Part shown: in pieces, positions 37,208-48,545 of the stretch
How positions within the stretch are numbered: the stretch's first letter is position 1
Layout of the letters: the number at the start of each line of letters is the position of its first letter
Assembly: GCA_002224055.1 (NCBI GenBank)
Contig: AZLU01000041.1
Span: 123,160-187,159 of the forward strand
Direction: 5' to 3'
Source: Pezizomycotina sp. ARF18
Taxonomy: Eukaryota; Ascomycota
Length of the DNA stretch: 64,000 nt
Translations under genes and position numbers: made by a program
The notes under the pieces: generated by a model
Databases searched by the model: none
Seen by the model: the letters and a program-made list of their open reading frames with translations, nothing else
What the model was told of the DNA's origin: nothing

Positions 37208-38579
37208 ATGGCGGTATCGTCAATCATGGTAATTCTTCGTCTGCTCGCGAAATGGAAGGGTCTCGGAGGTCCTAGCCGACCCGGAGGGGTGCGATTGAAC
37301 TTTGGCGACTGGCTAATATTTGGAGCGTTGGTACGATCTCAGATGTCAAACACAAAACCTACCACTTCCAGTGTCGTTATCACAAAGAACAGTGTCCAAT
37401 GAGTTTAGCTCTCCAAAGACGCTTTAGTGCTTATCAACTCGCTTTTAGGTGACCAATTTTGCGGCTGGGATATGTTACGTTGTTCCAAGTGGTGAGTTTA
37501 ACTCACGACCATTATTATCACGATTTTTCCATCGGCAAGTCCGTGAACATGGATGTTCATCTTCCGATTTTTTACCAGGAATGCGTAATATCTATCAGCA
37601 CATGTGGGATGTGCGCTACAGCGATCTTATTGGTTCGTTCAAGGTAGCTTGTCATTAAACCCTTGTTTATATATCTCACCCTTGCCTAGGATCTTGCTCG
37701 ATTCAATCTAACGCCGATTCACTGAAAATTATCTTGGATATCCTCGCAATCGGCAGTGGGGATTAATATCGTCCGCAATCACGCAAGTCGGACACCTACT
37801 GATGCAGCTCTCAGTCCTGGAAATGTACGGCAGCTTTTCCATGAGCTTGAATTTCTGGCGCGTGAAAATGAGCGTTGCAGCTCTGTGCATTATTGGTTCT
37901 ATCGTTTTATTGCATTTCCATGGATATCTTGGCCTTCTTCATCCGTTCTTCAAACACGGCCATCCGAGTCCGAACGGATTTGCGAAATGCTTATCGCGTG
38001 ATCTCCCGGTCAAGGAGGCCATAAGTGATTTTATATTGTAACCGATTTCATAATGCTGTATGTCGAAGTTCTGGAAATAACACTCTTGTTACGGATAATG
38101 CAATTGGACCATTGCTGAGATTTTTCTGCCTTATAGGTTTCTTCCAACTGCTATTGTCTGCGAGCTCAATGCTTCGTTATTCACTAGGCTAAGCGTGCTA
38201 GGAATGTCACAATAGGAGCCCTGTAAGTCACACCTCCTTCGCAATGCATCAGACAAAGTGACTAAACACACAAGATCGTGGGTATTCTCCATCCTCCGAA
38301 TATACGCCATAACATCGCAAGACTTCAGACTTTGCAGTGTACACGATGCTAGAAGTATACTTTGGCATGGCGTGCGCCTGTTTACCCGCCATCAGAGCGT
38401 TTTACCGGTCCAAGCGGAGCGCGATGAGCAATAAGGGGCAATCGTCCTTGGTTTCGGTATATAAAGGAAAGAGTAAGCCGACGGATATAACACCACGGTC
38501 GGCGATGACGCCGAAACAATTGCTGCTTGCCCGGATGAGATTAAGAGCGGAGTCAATCATGATACCGGGCCAGTACTGA
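37208..38579 (+). CDS. Seven-helix rhodopsin-domain (PTH11-like) membrane protein 2
   Basis: This protein shares its plan with the receptor-like gene at 43.0 kb. Helix 1 is MAVSSIMVILRLLAKWK, followed by a loop and FGDWLIFGAL, the family's conserved D-W at the start of helix 2. A 118-nt intron (37331-37448) joins GAL to VTNFAAGICYVV. Helix 3 is ECVISISTCGMCATAILLVR; helix 4 is KMSVAALCIIGSIVLLHFHG. Near the end, FLPTAIVCELNA and YFGMACACLPAIRAFYRSKR give a typical helix 7 with a C-L-P-A-I-R ending. The basic tail ends at a stop at 38579. A short intron may lie at 37644-37689. Several frame shifts hide the helix 5-6 region. The first in-frame Met is 37208, but helix 1 appears to start upstream (ISILIIS), so the true start may be near 37165. 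Confidence 0.75.
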
Positions 38580-39087
38580 TTGATAATTGCTCCGGAACGC
38601 CGTGATGTCGAAAGGGCTGATGGAGCTGACGGTTGATCCGCACAAATAATTTTAGGACCCTTCTCTATTGCATTCTGGAAATATTCCCGCAGCGGTAGTT
38701 CCGCCGTACATGTGCCGCAGATCCGGCTATGTTAGAATTAGTTGTAATAGTAATTTCGCAAATGAGCCTATATTAATTATAATCAGGGGTATGGATGTTC
38801 TTGTGAATACTATAGATGCATCTAAACGCTAAATAACAACAATCCCGCTATGCAATGCAATGTAAAACTCCTATACGTTCAATATATAGGAAGAAAAGGC
38901 GAAAAAAAAAAAAAAAAAAAAAAAAAAACAGGATAGAATCAAGTCAACGCTCGGTTCATTTACCACAGATGGAATTAAGCCATAAGGAAAATAACGAGTA
39001 ATGTTGAATTACACCTCAGAGAATGTCTTCTTTCCGTCAGATGCCTCTGTTGTCGACCGCCTCCTCACATGATTCTCCGCGGGTTTG
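38580..39087. other. Intergenic with a 27-base A-run
   Basis: Short gap between a plus-strand and a minus-strand gene, so it holds the 3' ends of both. An A-run covers 38902-38928. No gene seen. Confidence 0.5.
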
Positions 39088-41005
39088 CTATCTTGAGAGG
39101 AGCTTGTGGATTTCTCCGAGCATCCTCAGAGGTGAACTTCGTGGATGTTGACGGCTTCTTATCTGGAGGTATTCCTCATCTTCGAAAGACAGTCGATGCT
39201 TCTTTTCAGTCATCTCTAGCTGGAATATTGCTGGTGTTTCGAGGACTATACTTGGAATATGATTGATCGGGACCTGCGTCGAAGACTTCCGCCGACGGCG
39301 GGCGGCCCTGTTCACGTCGTTCTCCAGAAGCGGTCTTGAATAAAGTCCGCAATGGTAGGAACCCAGAGCGTGAAAGCGATGATTTGGCTTTGCGAAACGT
39401 CAGACTCGGATGTATGAAACATAAGAGATAGGTGATAAAGTATGGAACGAGACGTACCCAAAACCCCAATCGCCCTTATTAATGATCCTGAAGTAAAGAT
39501 ACAATAAGTAGAGACCCAACCCGAGTGTGGCCGAAAAGACTATCGATATGAAAAATACGTTGATCCCTCCCATTATTTTGCGGTGTCTTCGCCAAAAGTG
39601 CCTGGCTTTCCGGGGGACGATACTGTACGACCAACCAGCCTGCCGGATAAGCAGTATGACCATCACAATGGAGCAGACGACATTACACGTTATGAAAACG
39701 GCGTCGGGCATGTACGCAACGTACGCCAGAAAATTATCGATGTCGATTGACTGGGGTAAACTGTCAAGGTAACCATCGCAGAACTGCCAGCCATTCCAGA
39801 GGCTCGTTATCCGCTGAATGCGGCGCCTTACCGCAACCTCCAGGAATGCGCTACAGAGAATGTATGCGACTATCGAGATTGAGAAATTGAACCAGCTCCG
39901 AGGACCGCCGAGGTAAGTCACGGCGAGGAGGGTAAAGCTGACGAAACTACGCCGTTAAGTGAAAGTAGGAGGAGTAGCGACGTATCGAGGTCGCTGATAT
40001 CATCGCGCATGCCACGGATGAACGCTGCGATAACGAGAGCGGAGACGAACCAGCATTGCGTCTTCTGAAACATGATGAGGAAGCTCATCCACGCCTTGAG
40101 CAGGATATCGGGGCATCTGCCGATAAGATTCCACGATACCGGCGATACCAACGTTGGATCCATTTGCCGATTATGTAGAGTGCGACGACTAGACCGATAG
40201 CGATTTGTAAAATATACGACGAGAATACCTATTCAATCAGACATTTTTTTAGAGCTGAAATCGTACACGAGACACGAAAGCGCGACAGGGAGGGAACGAA
40301 CCCTATCCCCCGATATCTTGATCGATCGTCATCATCGCTCTCACACGGTTGCATAAGTCCTGCTGGCAAGCTTGAAAACCTTGCTCAGATATAGTCTGCG
40401 GATTGATATAAAGGGTCGCATCGACACACGAGTTTCCGGATCTCTGGCAGTTTATCGTGTTGCAACCGCCTTCAGCGCCCGCGGAACAGCGAATGTCGTT
40501 TTTGCGGCGGCACGCGTCATGTTGGCCGTGATGTTATACTGTGCTAGATCGTAATAAGCCCTGCAGGCAGCTGCGCTCGTACAGACCAGTTCCATGGTAG
40601 CGTTCGGTAATACTATCGTGAATGAAAAGAGTCAATTTTCCTCGATTGAAAAGATGTCGGATTACATGTAGTCGTGCCCACAAACCACGAGAATTGGTGT
40701 TTTCTTACCGACACACTGATTAAAATGCGCCCAGTTGTAATCACCTCCTAAAGGTATGTTCGAGCATTCTTGCGGGAGGTCGTAAATGTCCGATTCGACC
40801 TCGTTGAATTCCTTCCCCATGATCCGAGCCAGCCGGCGTATAGAATGTGGAATAGTTTGATTTTCGATGGAATAACTGCCGTTCCATAGAGACCCGGTCG
40901 TCTGTAGTGATACCAAACGGGATCCGCCTTTTCATCCCAGATGTAGCTCATCCCCGGGCCAGTGTCGTCTATACCGTCGTCCGACATCTTGTGTTCGAAA
41001 ACCAC
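39088..41005 (-). CDS. Seven-helix membrane protein with Cys-rich ectodomain (orphan receptor candidate)
   Basis: From the ATG at 41005 the protein has a soluble N-terminal part (MSDDGIDDTGPGMSYIWDEK), then a Cys-rich region with N-glycosylation sequons: FNQCVVLPNATMELVCTSA, YNITANMTRAAAKNDIRCS, GCNTINCQRSGNSCVDATLY and FQACQQDLCNR. Seven hydrophobic segments follow: SSYILQIAIGLVVALYIIGK, TQCWFVSALVIAAFI, LLLLLSLNGVVS, FSISIVAYILCSAFLEVAV, TCNVVCSIVMVILLIRQAGW, FISIVFSATLGLGLYLLYLY and IIAFTLWVPTIADFI. A charged tail with STQVPINHIPSIVLETPAIF closes at 39088. An intron lies at 40613-40708 (GTAAGA...GATAG); others probably lie near 40200-40300 and 39390-39460. I recognise no family. A receptor or surface sensor is inference from topology. 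Confidence 0.7.
40613..40708 (-). other. Intron in the Cys-rich seven-helix gene
   Basis: 96-nt GT-AG intron on the minus strand (GTAAGA to GATAG). Splicing joins FNQCV to VLPNATMELVC without a break in frame. Confidence 0.7.
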
Positions 41006-43023
41006 ATCTGAGATTTGGCGGCTCTGAAGGATTAACTACAATTAAAGCTCGTGAAACGTTTCTCGGAGACTGTTTTGATTATATGATTACCTTGGCTAAT
41101 GATGAAAGTAGCCTACAGTTTTAGTAGGAATGTTAGTTTATAACCTGGAAGAACAAAGGTTGTAAGCTGGAAGTATATCAAATCGAGGGGCGTAAAATTT
41201 TATTTCTTTACTTGTCCCCTATAGGGATGGCCGTATAGTATAACCGACACATCTTACGGGGGTATTACTATTCCTCATCGTCCGTGAGGACCCACCAATC
41301 CAAGTGGGTGATTGCTCCGTTCTGTGGTATTCCGTATTTCAGGGGTTTCCTAAGCTGAAAGACAAGGACCAGGTTGGGAAGTCCCAGCCAGAAAAGGGAG
41401 GTTGGCCATCGATCAATTGCCTTGAGAGTCATAATCTGATATCTTTCAGAAAGGGTGAACTGCCTTGCGTCTGTTGTGAGATTGATCCGAATCTCACCAC
41501 AACCCGTATTTTCCGTTTCTCTGGATAATTCTCGATAGTGATCTTTGATATCTGCATGAATGCCATGAGATATTACGCGAACTTAGAAATCGGTAAACTC
41601 TAGAAAGAAAAAAAAAAAAAAGGCCCCTTCTGTAAAACGAGCCATACTCCGGAACAGGACTATACCCTATTCGTGTGTTACCAGCTGGCTTGACTCGCCC
41701 GGGAAAACGGCTGGAAACGCGAGTGCCTATAGATGCCTGATACCTCGTTTCTTGAAGCCATTGTCTTACCTTTCCGAGCTCCCGGGTCCCATGGTATCTT
41801 ATTATCAATGAACAACGCAATGGATATTGACAATGAGGGGTCGCCTCGTTCAAACGAGGTATATTTTTAATGCTAAGGAGCCTCATGTCTAGCGAGCGTC
41901 GTCAGCAACTGCAGATGATAAAGGCTCTTGCAGAATTTGATTGCCCACACTGCCCGTCCATGTCTCAGTTACCCGAGCCCGATCGTTGGCATCCCCACAA
42001 CCTACAAATTACAATTGTAATCTAGAACCGGAGGAATAGGAGCTGTGCGACGTGAGGTTCACGGAAAGGCGCAGAATCGTAAGAAAGGGGAGTGGCAAGT
42101 CTCCATTTGGTCCCCGTTTCACGACGCGCGAACCCGCGAGGTATGTGCTTCCCACCCACGGGTTTAATAAACACAGAAAAGGGGAATGAATGCCTGATTC
42201 GCGATAGTTAGAGAACATATCGAGGATAGCGCGTGGCCGCCAAAGACTCCAATTGGTCAACGGGGGCCCGGGAGGGGAAACAGAACCGCTGGCTCAAATT
42301 TCTCCCCCAAAGCACCCGATAAGCATCCGTTTGCCTGAAACAGCGCTAGCGTGAGCACTTAATCTGCAGTCAGAGTGGATCAAGAAACACCAAAGACGCA
42401 TGGGAAACAGAATCGGCCCTGTCTTTCGCAAATTATTGTCGATAATTGGCAAGGGAATTAAAGAAAAAACTCGTGGGCGGATTCGACGGATTCGACGCTT
42501 GACCGTTAGAATCGTCCTAAACCCACTAGCATTATAAAATCTTCGCCTGATTTGGCTGCGGGGGCCCAGACTCTATGTCTCACGATTGGTTGGTCTAGCA
42601 GTCTTCCTTGTTCTCCGTGACCAGCCTACAAGCTTCCTTGGGTGATGACAGGCCATCCTGCGGATCCAGCGCCACGAGAAATAGCGGCTCAAAGCGAAAG
42701 GGCTCCACTGTCGATTTAATGCTCCTTAGCAAGTCTTTCTTCCCTTTCTCTTTGTTTCTCCCCTTCATCCTTCAAAAAAATTTTCAAGCGTATTGGATCT
42801 TACAGTACATACATTTTTGTTTCTCGCTACAGCCGCTTACCGGCCTGCCTCTCGTTCTCCACCGCCACATGCTTCGTCATCGCGAAATGGATCTAGACGA
42901 GAGCCATATGGCGCGGCTCGGATAGCCCTGCAGTTGCTCTTGAATCGTAGCAATATCACGGCCATTGACCTTGTAAAGGACCTTCTTCAGCAATGGGACA
43001 GGCCGACCAGCAAATTTGTTACC
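41006..43023. other. Intergenic between two divergent receptor-like genes
   Basis: This segment separates the minus-strand gene at 41.0 kb from the plus-strand gene at 43.0 kb and therefore holds both promoters. A plus-strand open stretch at 42793-43010 with IALQLLLNRSNITAIDLVKD might be an upstream exon of the 43-kb gene, but no splice junction is clear. An A-run lies at 41609-41622. Confidence 0.35.
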
Positions 43024-44483
43024 ATGGCCTATGTTCAGGGGACCCTTTCGAATTTCTCACTTACGGATCACAATGTCCACGCAACCCTCCAACGATTCGA
43101 AACGCTTCCACACTCGAATAATGGGCTCGTGCCCGCTTCGGTTCTAATATCCTGGGAATACTCTCCGCAACGACTGTCGCTCTCAGATTCTACTCGCGGA
43201 TAACAGTTACAGGTCGGGTGCGGGTAGAGGACTGGGTAATACTCGGCGTCTTGCTCCTCGGTCTGACGATGACGATACATTTCAACGTCATGGTGCACGT
43301 CCACGGTGTCGGCCAGCACGTGTGGGACAACACTTTCAGCGAAGTCCGTGGAAATCTCCTGCTTATTGCTGGGTGTTCAGCGAAGTATACCTCGTCGCCA
43401 TATCGATGGTGAAACTGTCATTCCTGGTGTTCTACTATCATTTGGCGCGGCATATCGAAAATTCCGCTGGGCAGTGTTCCTCGTGGCGGCCTTCGTAATC
43501 CTGTGGCTCGTGGTGCAGCTCGTTATCATTATCCGTATCTGCACGTAAGAATACGACCTCTTTTTTCTCGATGTGTCAGCGTAGATCTTGGATTCCCTAT
43601 GCTAACTTAGAAAACAGACCTTTGAACTACTGGGACCACCTGCTGACTGCCACTTGCTTGAACGTTCCGCTGTTTACTACGTGGCGAGTTCAGTAAACAT
43701 TTTCCAAGATCTCGCGATCCTCCTCCTTCCAGTCTATATCGTACAACGTCTCAACTTGTCGAAACGAGAAAGTTCCTGGTCATGTCATTATTCGGCCTTG
43801 GTGGGATTGTCTGTATCATCAGCATTAGCAAGATGTTTGTTGTCCAGGAGGCAGCGACAAGCTACGACTTTACCCAAAGCCAGACAATCTTTAACCGCTT
43901 CACAGTGAGTAGCTATTCATCTCTGCCCTGCTTTGGACCGAATTCGTGATGGCTTGTGAAGGAGATCCGTTCATCGAGCTGACATGTTCTGTAGGGTCGA
44001 GGTCCACTTAGGGTGATCTGCTGCAGCATCCCCCTCCGTAGCATGCTATCCCGCTCTCGCCAACGAATCAGCGTCCAGTTCCACATTTCGTTGCGCAAAA
44101 CGTCGAGATTGGCTTCGACTGACCCTCTGCTGCCATTCCAGTCAAGCCGCAGCGAATGTACAAGACAATGGCGAGTACCACGAACTGGACGGTCATTCAC
44201 AGAAGTCAGCCGGTCAAGGGGCGCAACGTGACATTGAGCCTCGGCAGCATCGACCTCGTCAACGAGATTTCTAGCATGTTAGGAATAGTTACGGTAGCCC
44301 GTGCCAGATGTGATTGGGGAGTCTCGTCTGAGAGGGAACCGCCTCATGAGCCTCTAGAGAGCTTGCATCGTGAGCCGAGGGAGCTGCTATCGTTGGACAT
44401 GTATTGCCACCTTTGAGGAGCTGGAGAGGGAGATGCGGTTGACCCAGGCGGCCGTCGCATGCCGGCGCGAGCAACAGCAGTAG
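43024..44483 (+). CDS. Seven-helix rhodopsin-domain (PTH11-like) membrane protein 3
   Basis: This is the clearest family member. From the Met at 43024 the extracellular start is MAYVQGTLSNFSLTDHN. Helix 1 with the following arginines reads LGILSATTVALRFYSRITV, then VEDWVILGVLLLGLTMTIHF (helix 2), VYLVAISMVKLSFLVFYYHL (3), FLVAAFVILWLVVQLVIIIR (4), NIFQDLAILLLPVYIVQRLN (5), FLVMSLFGLGGIVCIISISK (6) and VEVHLGVICCSIP (7). The second extracellular loop has CTPLNYYWD and TATCLN, the conserved Cys-Pro / Trp / Cys pattern. Introns are at 43545-43617 and 43905-43994, both restoring frame. The soluble tail ends EELEREMRLTQAAVACRREQ with a stop at 44483. There are about six frame shifts. It is likely a plasma-membrane sensor; ligand unknown. 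Confidence 0.85.
43545..43617 (+). other. Intron 1 of rhodopsin-type gene 3
   Basis: 73-nt GTAAGA...AACAG intron with a GCTAACT branch site at about 43601. Splicing gives IRIC-TPLNYYWD. Confidence 0.8.
43905..43994 (+). other. Intron 2 of rhodopsin-type gene 3
   Basis: 90-nt GTGAGT...CTGTAG intron between the end of loop 3 (QSQTIFNRFT) and helix 7. Confidence 0.7.
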
Positions 44484-44996
44484 CAGGAACGAAGGACGCA
44501 ACGATGACGGAGGAGAGCGCACGTCGCACTCAGATGGGGCACGCTCGAATAAGTCGAGCACTGGTACCCAGCGGCTGGGTCGGTGCGGAGACTGTTTAGT
44601 AGTGCAGTTAGTATGGTTGCGAAAACGAATTATGAAGTAGCTAGTGTACGATTATCGTCATTTGTCTCTCGGAGTTCGCGTGGGCAGGTGTTTTTGTTAT
44701 CAGGAGTTACATTACCTTACTATTTGATTTGGCTCTTTGCCTCCTTCAATCTTTGAGTATCATCTGCATGCTTGTAAATAGCTGAATAAAGAGAACAATT
44801 TGGATAGAGCCTTCTACTACCAATGATATCTTAATGGACCTGTGATTGATTGACGGCGATGAACGTTTGGGGTGATGATGATGATGATGGGTGCTGTGTG
44901 GAGAGGAGGAGGAGAGGGGCGGGGGGAGATTAAAATAAATAAATAAATATCTACTTCATCACATTTACAATCTCTTGGATAATATTTAACACGAAC
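44484..44996. other. 3' flank of receptor gene 3 with a GAT microsatellite
   Basis: No gene seen. A short (GAT)n run at about 44873-44888 is followed by a GA/GGA-rich tract at 44900-44930. Confidence 0.5.
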
Positions 44997-45602
44997 NNNN
45001 NNNNNNNNNNNNNNNNNNNNNNNNNNNNNNNNNNNNNNNNNNNNNNNNNNNNNNNNNNNNNNNNNNNNNNNNNNNNNNNNNNNNNNNNNNNNNNNNNNNN
45101 NNNNNNNNNNNNNNNNNNNNNNNNNNNNNNNNNNNNNNNNNNNNNNNNNNNNNNNNNNNNNNNNNNNNNNNNNNNNNNNNNNNNNNNNNNNNNNNNNNNN
45201 NNNNNNNNNNNNNNNNNNNNNNNNNNNNNNNNNNNNNNNNNNNNNNNNNNNNNNNNNNNNNNNNNNNNNNNNNNNNNNNNNNNNNNNNNNNNNNNNNNNN
45301 NNNNNNNNNNNNNNNNNNNNNNNNNNNNNNNNNNNNNNNNNNNNNNNNNNNNNNNNNNNNNNNNNNNNNNNNNNNNNNNNNNNNNNNNNNNNNNNNNNNN
45401 NNNNNNNNNNNNNNNNNNNNNNNNNNNNNNNNNNNNNNNNNNNNNNNNNNNNNNNNNNNNNNNNNNNNNNNNNNNNNNNNNNNNNNNNNNNNNNNNNNNN
45501 NNNNNNNNNNNNNNNNNNNNNNNNNNNNNNNNNNNNNNNNNNNNNNNNNNNNNNNNNNNNNNNNNNNNNNNNNNNNNNNNNNNNNNNNNNNNNNNNNNNN
45601 NN
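44997..45602. other. Assembly gap (606 Ns)
   Basis: A run of N with no sequence content. Any reading frame drawn across it is meaningless. Confidence 0.99.
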
Positions 45603-48545
45603 TCTCAAGCGATGCCAGAGCTAGCATCTATCCTGTTCTCCTCTCCGAAGAAATCCAACCTACTACTTTCCACTTTCTCAGAGCCTCTGCTTATCTGGCA
45701 TATATGTCGCATTTCGAAGCTCCAGCTGCCCTTAAATGAGATACTAACAGACTTCGGCGTTCCCTTGTTGCAGATGCGGACCTCAGGTGTCTGTATGCAT
45801 GGTCATGTTGCAATGATAAAGGATGGCTGACCCTAGCATCCACAGAACTTCACTTAACTCCGTTAATCAAACTAACTGGGATCTTAATCATGAAAAACCA
45901 TGAAAGCGGTTCGGAACTGTTAGGTGCAGGGTGACGGCTCCAGAACTGCCCGCTGCACCTTGCTAAAAATCGAATATCAAGGAAGAAGCGAAAAAGCAGC
46001 CATCTTCAGAAACAACGTGAGTTCGCTTACCATCTTCTATGGAAGGGCTGTTCAGGCTGGGATATCTAGATACCTATCGATGCTTTTTTTCAGATCTACC
46101 GAGGCGGATGCGCCATAAGGTTCGTTGCCATTTCCTTCTCTGGTCGTATCAGCTCTCGGAGTTCGCAAAACCCACGTTATCTATAGCGCCTTTCATTTTT
46201 ACTTATACTTTCTTTTTTCTTTCCTTTTTTTAATATCCTTAGCATCAGTCACCATGTTCACGGGCTCACGGAGTTCCGAGTCGGCTTCTTCCGAGCGACA
46301 TAAAAGAGCACCAAGACCATTTAAATCCAATCGCAGCAGGAAACGCCATGAACCCTGGAACAATGAACGTTCTCTGCGGTGGCGAGGAGTAATTCCAATT
46401 GCAATTTCAATTGTGGGGACTGCATGACCTGAGAGATCGAAATATAGCGACAATTTCGAGAAAATTTTCCTTGGGCGCCTGACACCTGGTCGAGGGACTA
46501 CCCCTGTCAGACTTGGTGAGACCAAGGTAACACCGGTCAAATGAACCAGATTCATGCGAAACGCGCCATTACGGCAAGCACGTCGCCAGATTCGGTGCGG
46601 TAATTCTTGCTGCGAGATCTCCCAATTTCCCCTCATATCAGTAAAACCTGCGCAAAATACACAGCAAGTTAACAACGATAACGACAGAAAGTTGGTGCCT
46701 GGACTCTTGCAAGAAAAAATAGGACAACTTTTGGCTTTGATATCCATATCGGAGGTTCTACCGGCGACATTATTCGCCGAGAAGCCTTCTAGGGAAAATA
46801 AACAAGGGTTCATTGCTTTGTCCACCTCTCGATAGTGATTTTCATTCAGGGACCGTGGAAGTTTATTTCCCATCGTGAAACAAAACGGAAAGAGGAAAAA
46901 AAAGGTTCGTGCAGGAATGGAAGCATTCTTCTCTTTTGGCGTGTTCTTCGCTCTTTCAATAGAATCACTAACTAATGCTCGGAGATTTAAACGTCTCGAA
47001 ACGAGCTTGGTTAGTCATTGCTAACCCTGGTGAGCTCAGAACCAAATTAGCAACAGCTCTCTACATACATACCAAGAAAACCGCAAAAACACGAACTCTC
47101 TTCCCCGGATACGATGGAAGGAGGCATGCTTCTAGCGGATAGCAATGGTGATGTTCAACTATTCTCGCTTTCTAGTTCCTGGTTATCGAGTCCGCTGATC
47201 TCAAAAACTTTAGAAATACTAGAAGCGACAATCTTTCGAGATATCTTATCCAAAACTGGAGCGCCGATCAAAAAAATGGCGACAGGCGTCAACTCATGCC
47301 GTCCTCCTTAATATAGCAAAAATTTGCCGTTTAGTGCGGCATTGAGTCCTATGACTTGTTACTTATTCCCCGACGGACATCTGCTCTTCGGCGTATATCA
47401 ACAGAAATTATCTAAATCTGCCACATGGACCTGCTGTGGATAGCAGTGAGAAATTACCCCGTTCTCATGAGGAGGGCTAGATAAAGATGGGAAAAAACGC
47501 CACTAATATGCAAGCCCAGCCCTCTAAAATCAAGAGAAAAAAGGGCGCACAAAAGGGTTTTAGTGGAGAGATCATCTCGCGCATGGGGATCTGATTGGAG
47601 AAGGCGTTTAAAGACTCCATTTTTCCTACCGTGCAAAACGTGTTTCTGAAGTTTTATCAAGCAGAAAACGCCGTTTCTCCGAACTTCCCCACTTCTGCGA
47701 GGAGGACCTGGTGAGGGAAATCTTGAATTGTGGAAAATCGCGGTTTTGGGAATACACGGCCGGCGTCTGGATGACGTACGTCTTTATATGGGCGGTTTTC
47801 AAACTCCCTCTAACTGGTTTTTGTTACTTCCTCCGAGAGCGAGGAAGGACTTTCGGACCGACTGTTTCAAAGCAACGCATCGTGGATTTTGCCCTACCTC
47901 GCCTCAAGATCTTCTCCAAGGTACTGGGTATCATTTGAACGACCTATACAATAATATCCTGAAAAGAGCAACAATAGGAAAAGCCCCGCGTACAGTTAGG
48001 TCCCTTGCTTCGATGGATATATAACTTTCTGCTCCTTCCGTACCTGATTTTCCTGTTTACTTGGGGTAGTGGGTTCATTACAACCCAGTTTCAGGTTAGA
48101 CTTCCCTACCACGAACCCTTGCTTGACCGGTAAGGTGTGGTAGTAGCTAAACTTGGCGCTGAAAAAAAAAGAAAAAAAAAAATAATGAAGTGCGCTGCAA
48201 TGCAACTGCTAACGATACCTATAATTATTGCTTTTGCTTTATCGAAGAGGAATAACAGGTACTGAAACAGGTATATCTTATAAAATTTCCCTCTGGTCTG
48301 GTCTTGGACTGTAGGTAGCCTAACCACATAATATACTTTGTTGTTCCTGCTATTGGAAAATTATTTCTTCCTGGTAGTGGACCGAATTTTTTCTATTTAC
48401 ATATCGTACCAGGCCCCGCTTCTTCTTTCTCTGAAAAAGGGACTCGTCTATCGGCTTCTTGGTGGAACATTCTCTTCGATATTCAGGTACTGGAAGTGAA
48501 CGACTAGGTCCTGCATACTTCGAACATCATACGGAATAGCATACG
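45603..48545. other. Intergenic, with one long minus-strand open stretch
   Basis: No recognisable gene. A minus-strand stretch of 224 codons at 46199-46873 (start MGNKLPRSLNENHYREVDKA) is unusually long for this error-prone window, but its sequence shows no motif and it covers open stretches in other frames. A plus-strand piece at 47711-47938 (VWMTYVFIWAVFKLPLTGFC) is hydrophobic; I could not connect it to the RGS gene downstream. Confidence 0.3.
46199..46873 (-). CDS. Long uninterrupted open stretch, doubtful gene
   Basis: The reading frame runs 224 codons without a stop. Features include a Cys-containing hydrophobic patch (SLSLLTCCVFCAGF) in the first third, a basic Arg-rich middle, and a C-terminal Lys-rich end (KKRKEKRKYK) that comes from a T-rich tract. 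There is no signal peptide at the start, no intron border and no family. Length is the only argument in favour. Confidence 0.2.
   Translation of the reverse strand: MGNKLPRSLNENHYREVDKAMNPCLFSLEGFSANNVAGRTSDMDIKAKSCPIFSCKSPGTNFLSLSLLTCCVFCAGFTDMRGNWEISQQELPHRIWRRACRNGAFRMNLVHLTGVTLVSPSLTGVVPRPGVRRPRKIFSKLSLYFDLSGHAVPTIEIAIGITPRHRRERSLFQGSWRFLLRLDLNGLGALLCRSEEADSELREPVNMVTDAKDIKKRKEKRKYK

Noticed and set aside
44817-45627. Reading frames of over 200 codons across the N run
   Set aside because: They are made of unknown bases and carry no information.
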